This document shows, piece after piece, positions 47,681 through 59,211 of a stretch of 64,000 bases of DNA. Position 1 is the first letter of the stretch, and each line of letters starts with the position of its first letter. Made by a program: the position numbers and the translations under genes. A model generated the notes under the pieces. It was not told the origin of the DNA, did not search any database, and was given only the letters and a program-made list of their open reading frames with translations. This DNA comes from Alectoria sarmentosa (Eukaryota; Ascomycota; Lecanoromycetes; Lecanorales; Parmeliaceae), in the NCBI GenBank assembly GCA_009733775.1, contig WOGZ01000110.1, positions 1 to 64,000 of the forward strand. The letters run 5' to 3'.

Positions 47681-49951
47681 TCATATTCCTTGTATACCTT
47701 TGGCGTAGACCTCATAAGGCGCACCTTGTCCCAGAGCGTGTTTCGCATCAAAACCGAGGAGGGAGAGACCATGCAGGTAACTTGCGTTTGTCCATCCAAA
47801 CCTACACTCTTGGGTCAGCATTGGTGTATCCATATATCTCGGAAGGACCAGCACGACTCACCCTTCCTCTGGAGCATACTTGAAGTTCAGTCCTTGATTA
47901 CCATACTCTGCCCCCACCCTATGGGGGCTCTCGAGCTGCGTGACGTCGTATTTCTCTACTACAGTACCATTGTAATCCACAAAAACCCTAGTGATCATGT
48001 GAAGCCAGCGGTAGGCCAGTCTCTCCGCCTCCTCCTGATAACCATATTTCTTCAAGCCATCCCAAGCCAGGATTTGATGAGGAGCCCAGCCATTAGGATA
48101 GTCCCATTGCTTCTGAGGATTTGCTGCATTGACTGGGCCACGAGAGTTCTCCGTATTCGAAGACAGGCCGCCAATACATTCGAATTTCGGAAGGCCTTTC
48201 TCAACAAGTAGGGCCGCTTGATGCTGACTAGCTACCCCAGACCAAAGAGCCCAGAGGCTTGTCACCGTCTCATACTCAGTTTGCTTCTTAGTCGCCGAGT
48301 TGTAGTCAAAGTAGAGGCCCTTCTCTTCATTCCACAAATACATATCAATTGACCCTTTTCTCCTTTTCGCAGCGCAGTCCCAGACCGCCGACGACTCGAA
48401 ATGGTCCACCGCCTGACCAGGAGCACAAAAATCAGCAGGTACTTGGAGACCGTCCTCGAAGATGGTCCGAATCGCCTCGGCGATATCAGTTTCGTACCGA
48501 AAAAGCAGACAATTCAAATCTATCGTTGCTAGGTCTGCGCAGACTCCCACAAATCGATTCGACGTATCGTGGCCACTCTCCCTGAGTGCTCTGTCATGGA
48601 GGAAAAATTCGTCAAGCTCAGGATCTTGGATTCTGCCATTAGTGTATGCCTGTCCAATGTCTGTCATCGTCATGTTGTGCTTCTTGGCGTAAGGTTCCAA
48701 TATGTGGTCAAACCCCGTTGATTCAACTTCTGGAGGGATACCAATCCCGATTGGCCGGTATCTGGTGAGTCCAGTGTCTTCGTCGTATCTGGGTGCCGTC
48801 ATCCAGTAACTGTAATACTCTTTCATTGCGGCGAGGATTGCCAGCTTGAGAAGATCCTTGGATCCAGGCTCTTGTATAGTAGCTCTGTAATTTTTCAAAG
48901 CTAGATCCGTGAGGAAAGGGGGCTGTGCTCTGCCAAGGTAGTACGACCGGTTTGCATTGAGTATTTTGCCATAGTGTTTGATCTCGAAAATGAAATGTCG
49001 GAGAATCGACTCGACAACATGTGGATGCGTATCTATCATTGCCGTAGCACAAAAACAACTGTCCCAGTTGTAAAGCTCATTGAATCGTCCTCCAGGTACA
49101 ATGAATGGGAGTCCTATGAGTTCTTTGCGTCGGTTCGAATCGTTCTCCACCATCTCAAGCGCCAGAATGCCAGGTTTATCGTTCAAGCTTCTGATGAACT
49201 CAGCCGTGATGTCGCCTTCTGGAAGCCATTGCACGTCCAACTTCATGTCTGGCATTTCTTGCGCAAGCTTCGAATAGTAAGCGTGCTGTAGTGGTGCGCC
49301 ATGCGGTACGTATATTCTTGGGCGGGACTCTATAGTCTTGCAGGTCTTGGGATCTCTTGCTGCAACGGCGATGCCAGAGCTATCGATGTTCCTTTTCAGC
49401 TTGTCCCACCAGCTGGTTTCAATCAATCGCTGGAGACGGTCGACTGGATCCTCTGTGACTCTTCCCAGGTCGACTTCTAAGTACTCCTTCCCTTTCTTCT
49501 GCGCCAGGAACAGCTCTTGCAGGAGATTTGCCAGATAATACGTACCTTTGATCTCAATCGCTTGAGTTCCATCGTGCTTCAGAGGTTTTAAAAAAAAAGA
49601 CTTCGTGTGAGGAACAAGATTAGTCTCATTCCGATCTGCTGCACCTTGGAAGCGCGAGACACACCTTAGGTCCGCAATCATCGACCGTTATCAATCCGTC
49701 CCCATTCGTATCTTCTCTCCGTAAGAGTTCTTCCATTGCAGTATTCACCGCTATCGCTGACTTTCCTTCCGTGCTAATGACTAAATCTGTAGGTACTTCG
49801 GATTTATCAGTGGCTCCGCCATGATGGTTTTCAATGAAGAAGGGGTGATACCGTAGATGCCAGTCCTACTCTGTTGCTGCAAAGGCGTCTCTCCTTTTTC
49901 AAGAGCCACAGCACCGTTTGACTTTAGTTCACACGCACGGTGAGTAAACAT
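47681..49951 (-). CDS. NTH1: Neutral trehalase (GH37) with EF-hand-like calcium site
   Basis: Cytosolic enzyme that hydrolyses trehalose to two glucose and ends stress or spore dormancy. Exons 49852-49951, 49665-49786, 47862-49600 and 47681-47801 give 693 residues; introns are 65, 64 and 60 nt, the second ending AAG. GH37 signatures are PGGRFNELYNWDS (about 243-255) and QWDYPNGWAPHQ. The last splice restores APEEGFGWTNASYLHGL. A calcium-binding loop DTNGDGLITVDD (59-70) fits the 12-residue EF-hand pattern. The N-terminus is shorter than in most neutral trehalases, and no RRxS/T protein kinase A site is present in the first 74 residues. The start at 49,951 is the first ATG after an upstream in-frame stop, but a further 5' exon is possible. 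Confidence 0.9.
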
Positions 49952-51035
49952 TTCATCGGTCGTATAATGATGAAGGAAGCTGAAAGCATACGGTGTAGCG
50001 CGAGAGCATACCCCGAGACAAGCAGAGAAAGCATGTATAGAAACTCAACTCAAAGACCCGTGTCATGAGCAGGCGGGTACGCAGACGCACAAAGGAGAAA
50101 ATGGATCAAATTGCTGCACAAATCAGAGGAATAGACATGAAATATCGCCATACATTGCTCGAATTGTGCTGTATGGTGCTTCCAGGCCTTGTCTCCGAAT
50201 CAGCTGCTAGGTGCATATCCTGAGTACTGCCAGCATTCTCAGGATTAAGATCTGCCAATGCCATCGTAACGGCCGCAATTTGTTTCGTCTTCTCATATGA
50301 TCAGAACCTGCAAATGTGTAAAGAGGCAGAAAGCGTCCTTGGGGAAGAAGTAGAAGTTTTGCTATAAATTCGAGCAAAGGCATTTGAAGTCATTTATCCA
50401 ACGTCATATGTGAATACAGTAGGATGAAGGGTAGGATAAATTAGAGAAGCTGATAGCCAGATTGAGATCAATCAATTATCCGAATATGTCCAAGTGTTGG
50501 ATCAGTAGAGGAAATGGCTCGAGGGTAAAGTACCCATCGGAGGAAAGGTTCGATAACATTCAGAGCGCCCAGAGATATCATGGGAGCTGGTAGTCATCAG
50601 CTCCATCCGACAATGCAGCAGACCAATTGACGTTGTGAAAGTAAGTATGGGCGACTCTCTACTACTCTTGTGTGAGATGGAGATGGACATGTAAAGTACT
50701 ATCTACCGGAAATGCCTCAAGGGTTCAAGGATACCGTGAAATCGTTGCATGAAAACACTTATACCAGACTTATGGGACCTTCTCTCTGACCTTCCTACTT
50801 CGGTTGGCATATATACAAAACAACTGCGACGAGATTGATTGTTCATGGACAATACAATAAGATAAGTTAGCTAATCAGGAAGCGTGCCTCAATGGCAATA
50901 CCGGCCATGTCCTGCTCCATACTCCAAACAAAGCGTTGCTGTTTCACTGCGTTCAACGGCTTCCGGATTCCATCGCTGTTGCAATCACAACGGCTCCTAG
51001 TGCTCTGCTATTCTTGAATTGGCTTGCCTCCCCAT
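49952..51035. other. Intergenic region, no gene seen
   Basis: About 1.1 kb between the trehalase start and the stop of the HEH/Src1 gene. Short frames only. It should hold the trehalase promoter. Confidence 0.5.
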
Positions 51036-53242
51036 TTAGTAGACAGGTCTACCCTCATCCCACTTCCTCTTCTCAACCGTCTCCCGTCCTTCTTCCATCC
51101 CCATGGGACTCGCCTTATCATTAGGCGTCCCCTCAACTATAGGCCCAAAGCTCACCCTCTTCTTCGCTCCGCTACTCCATGCACCATCTTCAAGTAGGCC
51201 CACACTGCCAATCCATTCCCACACCCTTGACACGTCCCCGGCCCGGCCTTCTCGGACGCTCGCCCTTACGTTCGCGTTCCTCTCCACCACTGCTCGCACT
51301 CGTTTCCACATACTCTCGCGCCTCTGGTCGCTGAATTCATCCCGGAGAACGTCATCACGCAGCTGCCCTACACTGATCCAGCTTTCTGCAACATCTCCCC
51401 TGGCGTGCAAAGCCGCCTGCGTCGCGAGACGGTCGAGAGTAGTAGCGACCAGAGAGGGAACACGAGCTGCGTCGCGACCGGACGTGAGAATCAGCGAGTA
51501 GATGTAGAGGAGGGTGGTGCCGAAAAGGGTTACGATGGAAAGAGAGAGTCGATGTCTTGCCAGCGTGAGTCGCGCGGATCTTTTGACGGCGCAGGAGAGG
51601 GGGAGGTGAGTGAGGGAGGTGCTGCTGAGGTGGAGGTGTGTTCTGCGGGTAGGATGAGGTATCTGGTTAGTCGTTTGGTCAGATGTTGGTGGAATTCGTT
51701 TTCATGAGCACGAAAGTGAGGCGAGATGCATCGGCAAATGCAGAGGAAAAAGACTTACCCATCAGAGGAGGAAATCACCTCTTCTCGGCCAACGATCTCC
51801 CCTATGGCACCCTTCCACAAATCTTCGAACTCTGCCGTGTCCATACCTCGTCTCCTCTTCTTGCCCACTTCTTTCTTCAAATCTTCTTCGTCGATCTCCG
51901 CAGATACATCTTTACCATTGCTGTCCTTCAAAGTCCCACATTCGGCCTGCGCTTTTCGCTCCCTCAACTTTTCGACAGCTCTGTCGGCAACAACCTTTAC
52001 TCGTCGGACTTTCTCGCCATCCGGCTCACAAGATGGCGGCAGTGGTACTAGTCCGCTTAAAGACAGTGGATGTGGCTGTAGAACGAAGTCGTGTTCACAT
52101 TGGGTCTCCATTCCTTGAAAGCAGGTAGCGTGCTGAGGGCAAGGCTCACATGTCGGTTGCAGCGCCCCAGCCCATTCAGGTATTTGAACATTCGACAAAG
52201 CGTTGGAAGGCCTACCAATACCGCAATAGCCAATGGCAAGCTTTTCCTGACGCCACCATGTAGCATACCCTCCAAGTAAAGCTGTGAGGACTACCCACGG
52301 CGCAGACTTAGGGACTGTGCGAGATTTTTTTGAGCGTTTCTTCTTCCGAGGTAGGAAGATGTCCAGTTCGCCATTTGCCGCACGTTCTCTGACCAACTCT
52401 AGCTGTTCTTCAGCCGTGAACTCCTCACCAGCCTCGATCCCATCGTTTGGCTCGTCTTCGCTAGCGGACTGCTTCAGCTTGGATACAGGAACTTCGAAAG
52501 TCTTGGAAGTCGGGACAACTATTCCATCCTGCTGCTTTGATGAAGACGAAGCTCCCTCAGTCCTCCGCCTGCCTGAAGAGCTCTTTCTTTTATCACTGCT
52601 TGTACCACCACTCTTCCGTCTGTTTCCCCCTGATGTTAAAGGAGAGCTACCGCTCTGGAAAGGGTTCTCATCGCTGAAAACACCACCTCTAATTGGTGGT
52701 CGAATTGGTATATCTTCTGGTCCTTCGACCTTCGCCTTGGGTGTTGCCTCGCCCTTGCGGCTTTTCCGTACAGACGGATGTTTTGGTTCCGACTCTGGTT
52801 CCGTGTCTGATTGCCGGGCGTGCTTACTGGAGCTTCTTCGACTGACTGGTACTTTGGTGGTAGCGGACGACTCTGATATGTTTGGCTTTACGAACTGGCG
52901 TGTACTCTTGCGTGGCTTCCTTTGTCGTGGAGTATCGGGCACTGGTGGAGGTAGCATCGAGCCGGCATCATCGTCAACGTCACCGTCCACAGTCCCTTCT
53001 TGACTCCTCTGCATGTCTGTAATGCCCCTACTCGTGCGCCTCACTCTGTCTCGAGCAGCTAATATCTTGCGCGCCTTGGGCTTGAGCTCTTGAGTGAAGA
53101 TATCGACGAGTTGTGGCTTCTTGGCTGAAGCTGGGTAGGCAATGTCGTGTGACATCAGAATGTTTCGTAAGCGTGGCATAGTGAGAGATGCAGGGTCGAA
53201 GGAAGGTGATAGATACGCAAGGTCATCCTCTGCTGAAGCCAT
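51036..53242 (-). CDS. Inner nuclear membrane protein, HEH/LEM and MSC domains (Src1/Heh1-like)
   Basis: Integral inner nuclear membrane protein of the Man1/Src1/Heh family, which tethers chromatin (rDNA, telomeres) and surveys nuclear pore assembly. Exons 51759-53242 and 51036-51642 give 696 residues with a 116-nt intron. Residues 10-55 form the helix-extension-helix domain (SFDPASLTMPRLRNILMSHD, then KKPQLVDIF). A long basic, Ser-rich linker follows, with KKKRSKK as a likely nuclear signal before the first membrane segment (SAPWVVLTALLGGYATWW). The lumenal part holds paired cysteines (CEPCPQHATC), then the second membrane segment (LSIVTLFGTTLLYIYSLIL) and the MSC winged helix (AESWISVGQLRDDVLRDEF, WKRVRAVVERNANVR, VWEWIG). 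Domain order and length fit the family. Confidence 0.92.
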
Positions 53243-53916
53243 TGTTGTTCTTTGCTAGGGTAAAGTGTTGCCTTTCTATCACATCACTTTATGCAGTTCG
53301 TTAGAGGTTAATGAGGAGTGTGTGATTTTACAGAGAGGAATCTGAGAGTTGAGATCACAGCTACTAAATAGCAGCACTATTGACCTAGGGTAGATTTAAC
53401 ATTTTTATGAAAGCGCGACTTTACTGTGTTTGTCTGTATTCAGAGGCAGCCGCGAAAGGATGATAGTTTAAAGTTTGAGACATTCTTTCAGCCACATTTG
53501 CCACGGTGGCGTAGAGACCAGCATTGTTGGAAAGCTTGCTTTCTTCATATTCAAAAGTTATGCAAGAAAAGTGTCTATATGCTGAAAATAGGTTCCACCA
53601 ATCAGACCTTCAAATTTCACGATGTTCAAGCTAAAACTCACCTTATTTCTTCATTTTCTATCTAAACGCGGGTACGTCCCAAACAGGTTACCCCATAAGG
53701 CTGAACCTCGAACATCAACTTCTTACATTCTATTCTTTCTTATTCCCTTCGTGTCACATATTATATGATTAAAACATGAATAAATAAAGTCATAGATTCG
53801 AATACGTGCTTTCGAATGATGTTGTTTTCATGAAATTTGATGAGGTGGATCAGAACTTTTTAAAACCTTCTGAGTGCTCCCAGCCTCTGACAGGCTGTTT
53901 TTTCTGAACCCTTCTA
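53243..53916. other. Intergenic region, no gene seen
   Basis: About 670 bp upstream of the HEH/Src1 gene. Expected to hold its promoter; no motif identified. Composition becomes AT-rich toward the fold-back element. Confidence 0.4.
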
Positions 53917-54064
53917 CCCTCCGAAGTTCTCCGAGGGCTTCTGCCGAAGGGGCTGTCCTCACAAACTCGAAGTCCCATATATCACACATTATCTATCACA
54001 TATCATGACTTCGAGCTTGCGAGGACAGCCCCTTCGGCAGAAGCCCTCGGAGAACTTCGGAGGG
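53917..54064. repeat. Fold-back element with 58-bp arms
   Basis: Arms 53,917-53,974 and 54,007-54,064 are reverse complements at 56 of 58 positions with a 32-nt loop. Both mismatches are A in the left arm opposite a G state in the right arm, consistent with G-to-A (RIP-type) change. The arms contain CCTCCGAAGTTCTCCGAGG. Confidence 0.85.
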
Positions 54065-55423
54065 AAAAGGGGGGTTCCGAGGGTCTCCCCCGAATATAAA
54101 ATAAAACAACTACGTTCATAAATTTATTTATTTATTATCAAACAAAATAAAATAACTTATTTATAATAATATAAAATAAGAATAAAAACATTTATATATA
54201 TTATAACTATTATTATTTAATTGTTAATTTATACAATTCAATTCAATTTAACGTATTAAAAAAAGTTATTTTTCTTATTAATTTTTATTACTTTTTATTA
54301 ATTTTTATTATTTCTTTTTTGTATAATTAATATATTTAATAATATATATATACATTATATTATATAAGAAAAATAAAAATAAAATTGTTAATTTAAATAT
54401 ATAAAATTATTTTCTTATTATTTTATTAAAAATTAATATAAAATTTATAATCAACTTAACTTTTTTAATTGTTATTAAATTAATTTTAAAGTTAATTATT
54501 GTCAAGAGAATCGCCATGTTGCCATGTTGCCAAGCTCATTGTACCTGCCTAACAGACGATACCTTGCCAAGTTCATGGCTTGACAAGAAGTTGATAGATA
54601 GCCAATTCTCATAGAAGAATCGATCAACTTACAACCACCCAAAATATGACCTTTCTGATGTACCACATTGCCGACATCATTGTGTCGCCAACCATGAGCA
54701 TATCGCCTACCATGAGCTTGGCAAGCACCCCATAGCCAATCAATCGTATTTCCAACAATTATATTTTATATAATTTATAATTTATATAATATTTACTAAA
54801 TTAATATTATAAAAAATAATGAAATTAATTATTAATTAAAAATAATAAAAATATATAATTTATTTAATAATAAATAAAAATAAATAAAACAAAAATATAA
54901 AATAAAAATATTAAATATAAATATTAAATATAAATATGAATAATAAATATGAATATTAAATAAAAATATTATATATAAATATTAAATAAAAATAAAAATA
55001 TAATAAATAAATAAATTTAATATTAAAGATATAAAATTAATTTATATTAAATATTAAATATTTAAATTTAAATTTGTTTAAAGTTAAATTTATTAAATTA
55101 TTAAATTATTCTTAATTAAAAATGACAATATTAATTAATATTATATCTTTAATGTTAAATTTATTTGTTAATTAAATTTACTATAAAGAAGTTTGTATAT
55201 TGATTAGATAAAATAACGTAATTTATTATTATTAATTTCATGTAAAGATCTTTCAAGCTTTTCACTACTGGGTAGCCCGCGCCCCCAGCACATATTATTT
55301 TTGATGCTTTCTTCATGCTTATAAGCTTGAAAGAAAATAAATAAATAATCATCAAATTCCTGATCACCCTTTTCCAGCATTTGCTTCAATTCATCCACTC
55401 AAACAAGTTGAAACTGAGTCTTC
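54065..55423. repeat. AT-rich relic block with normal-composition patches
   Basis: AT-rich DNA at about 54,085-54,500 and 54,760-55,200, separated by a 260-bp patch (about 54,500-54,760) rich in CAAGCTCAT and GCCAACCATGAGC-like words. It differs from the other AT blocks in having very few CpG. A minus-strand frame at 55,204-55,398 (MDELKQMLEKGDQEFDDYL) reads like a retroelement fragment, but I cannot assign it. Confidence 0.5.
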
Positions 55424-55669
55424 TTAAAGACAGACCTTCGGAGAGATGATGACTCTGCTGTGCCGATTTCCTAGGACAAATGTTCGAGTAACAAGCCCAA
55501 ATGTTGATGCACGGCCTCTTGATCTCCTCATGGGGAGCACTGCAGGGATCTCTTCCATCAAAGGGTTGAATTCCACGACATATCCGCGGGACTCAGCACA
55601 ACATTGCCGGATGATGTCAGCATGGGCAATTGTAATTTCAGTGGTGGTCTCGCGAACACTTTAGTATAA
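55424..55669 (-). other. Unassigned open reading segment, possible gene relic
   Basis: A minus-strand frame of about 80 codons runs from just after a TAA to a TAA at 55,424. It has protein-like composition (RETTTEITIAHADIIRQ, then GRASTFGLVTRTFVLG) but no start in a good position and no family I recognise. It may be the end of a degraded gene or an exon of an unseen one. Confidence 0.25.
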
Positions 55670-56048
55670 ACCTGGCGCAGGGTTACTGGTTGAATCAAAA
55701 GGTTGCAGTCATTGATTTCTTTTGTTGGGGATCTCGACCCTTTGCCTATATGAAGTAGGGGATCGATATTGACGGTGATGTATTTTGGGGCGTATTAATG
55801 TTGTACTGAGCAGGTATGTCGTAGAATGGCTTTCAGGCACATCTATCACGAGGAACGGCTGCTGTGAAACAACTAAAAGTGTGGGATTAACGCATAAGAC
55901 CCCTAGAAAGCGGTCATAAAAGGCACAAAGCTTTGTGCTCAAACGTCATCCTGCCTGACACGTTACCCAACGCCTCGTCACATATAAAGAGTCCCAATGC
56001 CTTTGCTGCATGAATCATATCGCAACCTATCCTTGCATGCGCCTATAC
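55670..56048. other. Intergenic region
   Basis: About 380 bp downstream of the RCR gene. Nothing recognised. Confidence 0.4.
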
Positions 56049-56750
56049 TTATCTGATAATTCCATCACCAACCTTTTTCCCCGGTGGTGGACCCATAGGA
56101 GGTGCATAGTCATAGACAGGCTCTCCACCGCGCTGGGGAGCATAGGCACCTTCCGGCTGCTGCAGCTCTACACCTTGCTGTTGTCCTCCAAAATAACCTT
56201 GGTTTTGTTCGTGACCTTGATTGTTGTACCCTTGATTGGAGACGGGAGGAGAGTATACTGGTGGTGCTTGGTTGTTATTGGCAAAATAAGGCTGAGAGGG
56301 AGCGCCGGTGTATTGAGCTGGTGCGTGGCCTGCTGGTGTTGCCCCTGCTGCCCAGCCAGTGCCGCGGTAGGGTGAGTGACCAAGGCGACGGCGTCGGCGC
56401 GATGTAAGACATCTGAGCAGCTGTTAGTACAAATTTTCTAATGTAGGTTGATAAAAGAGTGTCGCTCGCTTACGAGAAAATCACGAAGATGAGGAAGGCT
56501 CCAATGACAATTGCGCCAAGTACAATCCTAAAGCAAATTAGCTTCTCTCTAATCCGGGATTTTTCCAGTGGTTGTCTACCATCTTCCATAATTGTACCAA
56601 GGACTGGTGCCGTCGTAGTTGCATTCACTGTCGTAATCATTGCAGTTGCTAAAAGCCAGATTAGCTTATTGACTTCAAAAATGAATCCATAACGCGGGAA
56701 GATGTTCTGTCAAGCACGACTTACTTGGTGTACCTAGGTATGATTGCCAT
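56049..56750 (-). CDS. RCR-family membrane protein (Congo red resistance, chitin regulation)
   Basis: Small single-pass protein of the Rcr1/Rcr2 type; the yeast proteins act in the ER and endosome-vacuole route, and Rcr1 lowers cell-wall chitin. Exons 56725-56750, 56580-56648, 56474-56527 and 56049-56412 give 170 residues; introns are 76, 52 and 61 nt. The intron at 56528-56579 is open in one reading frame, so an unspliced reading looks like a different protein. The rebuilt sequence has a short Cys/Tyr/Trp-rich lumenal part (NNCNDYDSECNYDGTSPWYN), one membrane helix (33-51), CLTSRRRRRLGHSPYRGTGW right after it, a Gln/Pro/Gly/Tyr-rich tail, and PPVY (100-103), a candidate Rsp5-binding PY motif. 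The 5' flank has GGAGT pentamer repeats. Confidence 0.85.
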
Positions 56751-57631
56751 CGTGGTCTTGGAGTGAAGGGTTGGTCGACGCAATGAACGGTACGTTCGTC
56801 GAACGATAGATGGATAGAGGGTGAAGTGAAATGGAGTAGAGTGGAGTGGAGTGGAGTGGAGTGGAGTGAAGTAATCGTGTAGAATCAGAGGCCGGACGAG
56901 CGCTTTATATCTGCCTTTACTGAAAGGTCATGGAGCTATGTTTGAGACGATAATAGAATTATCTGAAGCGTGAAGAGGGTTTTGTGGTACTTCAGTCAAT
57001 ACTTATGGAGGTGGCGTGGGCCACGCAAGATGGAAGGCTTTGCTCGAATATTGCTGTCATCACTCATCATGCAGTTGGAAGGAGTTTAGCTCTTCAAGCC
57101 AAGCTTTCATGCCGGGGACGCTAGCGTAGTCGCGCCAGGGATTTCGCGGCTAGCCAGCGCATTCCCCGTTCGTGTTGGCGAAATCTTTTGGTACCTACTT
57201 TACCATCCATCTCTCCTTTCTTTCTTCCATTTCTCTTTATGTTCCTTTCAAATGTGCGGGAAGTCTCATCCTTACATCCGTTGGCGGTTGAAGGCATAAA
57301 TCATGTTTCCTCAACCCTTCTGACATACATAGAAGCACTGAATTCTGAACATTTACTACAAGTTCGCTTGGCTGCCATGCAAACCCCCAAACATCTGCCC
57401 ACCAGGGCAACCATACACTCATGAAGAAGATCAAAACAATAAGTCAAAGAGAAATTCCTCGTCAAAGTGTGAGAAAGGATTGCTCCGAGCATTGAAAGTT
57501 TATCTTGCCATTGCTAGCATGCATCTTCTCGTTGCTTCGTCGACGTCGTGAACGCTCAACTCGTCACAAAATGTCATTGTCAGTCGCGCATGGCGTCGTC
57601 GAAGATCGTACGCTTCTTTTAGACGGCCTCC
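56751..57631. other. Intergenic region with GGAGT pentamer tract
   Basis: About 880 bp between the RCR start and the ARL8 stop. A GGAGT pentamer repeats about seven times at 56,832-56,869, roughly 85-120 bp upstream of the RCR start. No gene seen. Confidence 0.55.
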
Positions 57632-58548
57632 TCAGTGGGCTGTCTTGTTGATCAGCCATTCCAAGACCGCATCGAGATTCGTTTCTTCTTTCGCGCTGAT
57701 TCCATAGCAGCTGACTTCGCGGTGAGAGATGGCTTTCATGTTCAATGCTTCGATCAACTCATCGACCGAAAGCTTATCGGGCAAATCAGACTTGTTGCCC
57801 AAGACAAGCAGAGGAATTCCGTCCAAGACCGGCTTTTCAAGCAAAGCGTGGAGTTCTTCCATTGCTACTGGCATGGCAGCCTTGTCTGCCGCGTCCACGA
57901 TATACCTATGAATCATGTCAGGATCCTTCCATCGATGCGCAAGATGGAGTACCCACACGATGGCGTTGACACCCCGACAATACCGCTCCCACATGGACCG
58001 AAACCTAGGCTGACCACCGAGGTCCCAGCTAGAGTAATGTTTTGTCAACCATCGATCGTGTAGTGACAATTGAACGACCTACCATTTGAGGGTGACGTGG
58101 CCTTTCTGAACTCGTTTCATGTTGAAGCCCACAGTGGGAATAGAACTTTGGGGAGCTGGGAGTCAGATTGGGAGACCTGAAGCAATTAACGTTGACCTAC
58201 TCTATGGTGAACTCTCCACCCTGGCGAGTATCGCATCAGCAATTCTCCGCATACATCGTCTTTGGGCCTTACCGCAAGGACTCGCAGGAGCGAGGTTTTT
58301 CCAGCATTTTGCAGACCAATCATTGTTACATCCATCTCTGTCGCCCTAATGGAATGGAAATGTCAACAAGGCCCTGGATACGCATGCGGCCAGCAGGACG
58401 GCGCATCAAGGCACTGGTAGGATGGTGCAGATTCTACGACGGATCGCGGTGAAGTGAATCTCGGAGGTGAACACGCAGGGTACTACAGAGTGACTTACCA
58501 GAAAGTTCGCAACAACCAATCATAGATGACCTTGAAAAAGCCGGCCAT
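57632..58548 (-). CDS. ARL8: Arf-like small GTPase Arl8
   Basis: Arl8 GTPase, which in animals and other fungi couples lysosomes/vacuoles or endosomes to kinesin transport and tethering. Six exons, 58499-58548, 58273-58345, 58201-58220, 58083-58145, 57957-58028 and 57632-57905, give 183 residues; one exon is only 20 nt. Introns are 153, 52, 55, 54 and 51 nt. N-terminal amphipathic helix MAGFFKVIYDWLLRTFW, P-loop GLQNAGKT (27-34), switch I PTVGFNMKRV, switch II CWDLGGQPRFRSMWERYC, then NKSD and SAKEETN. There is no N-terminal glycine for myristoylation, as is usual for Arl8. Saccharomyces lacks Arl8, so this supports a filamentous fungus. Divergent from RPA135. Confidence 0.95.
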
Positions 58549-59211
58549 GGCTTCTCACTTGGATGGTGGATAGCTTGTGAGGTAGCGGTTGTCAAGAACC
58601 CGTCGTTGTCTCATGCAGATTGCCAGAATCTTGGTTGATTTGTGTAGCGGAGGCTGGCCGCTGGAGCAGAAAAAGCAAGCGGGAGGCGGGGACTTTGCCC
58701 TTATTGTCGTAGCAGCAAATTTTTGCAGCTGGTGCAAGATACCTAATAGCTAGGAGCTAGCTTGCTAAGGGTAGAGTCGAGAAGACTGTAAGCAAGAAAG
58801 GCGATTGTTGAGCTAGATGAAGTACTCTTCGAAGATTAATAGCGAAATGCGCTCTACTGCACCAGTGCCTTGCCCTTTTTGAACTGTGCAGGTGATGCAA
58901 AGGCCTTGTTTAGGCGCCGATGCGGGCGATGTGGATTGTGGAGATGGTTGCAGAAATGCACAAGTGAAAAATGATCCGGCTTCTTCCCTGCAGCTCGCTA
59001 ACGCTTACCGCAATCCCCGTACTAAGGTACTGTAGTACTGTAAATCGTAAGATCACGTATTCTATACTTATTCCTTTGGCTGTAAGGTACGCAATACAGG
59101 AACAAGTTTGAGAACCCCTCGTCTCTCTCTTCGTGCTCAAGACAAATGTACCGAAAGATGCTCTCTCCGGAAAGTGTGTGACTTGGCTCGGCTGGTCTGA
59201 AGTGCACAACG
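58549..59211. promoter_or_regulatory. Divergent intergenic region ARL8/RPA135
   Basis: About 660 bp between two divergent starts. Expected to hold both promoters; no motif named. Confidence 0.5.

Noticed and set aside
51103..51501. 132-codon plus-strand frame
   Set aside because: Antisense to the MSC-domain exon of the HEH/Src1 gene.
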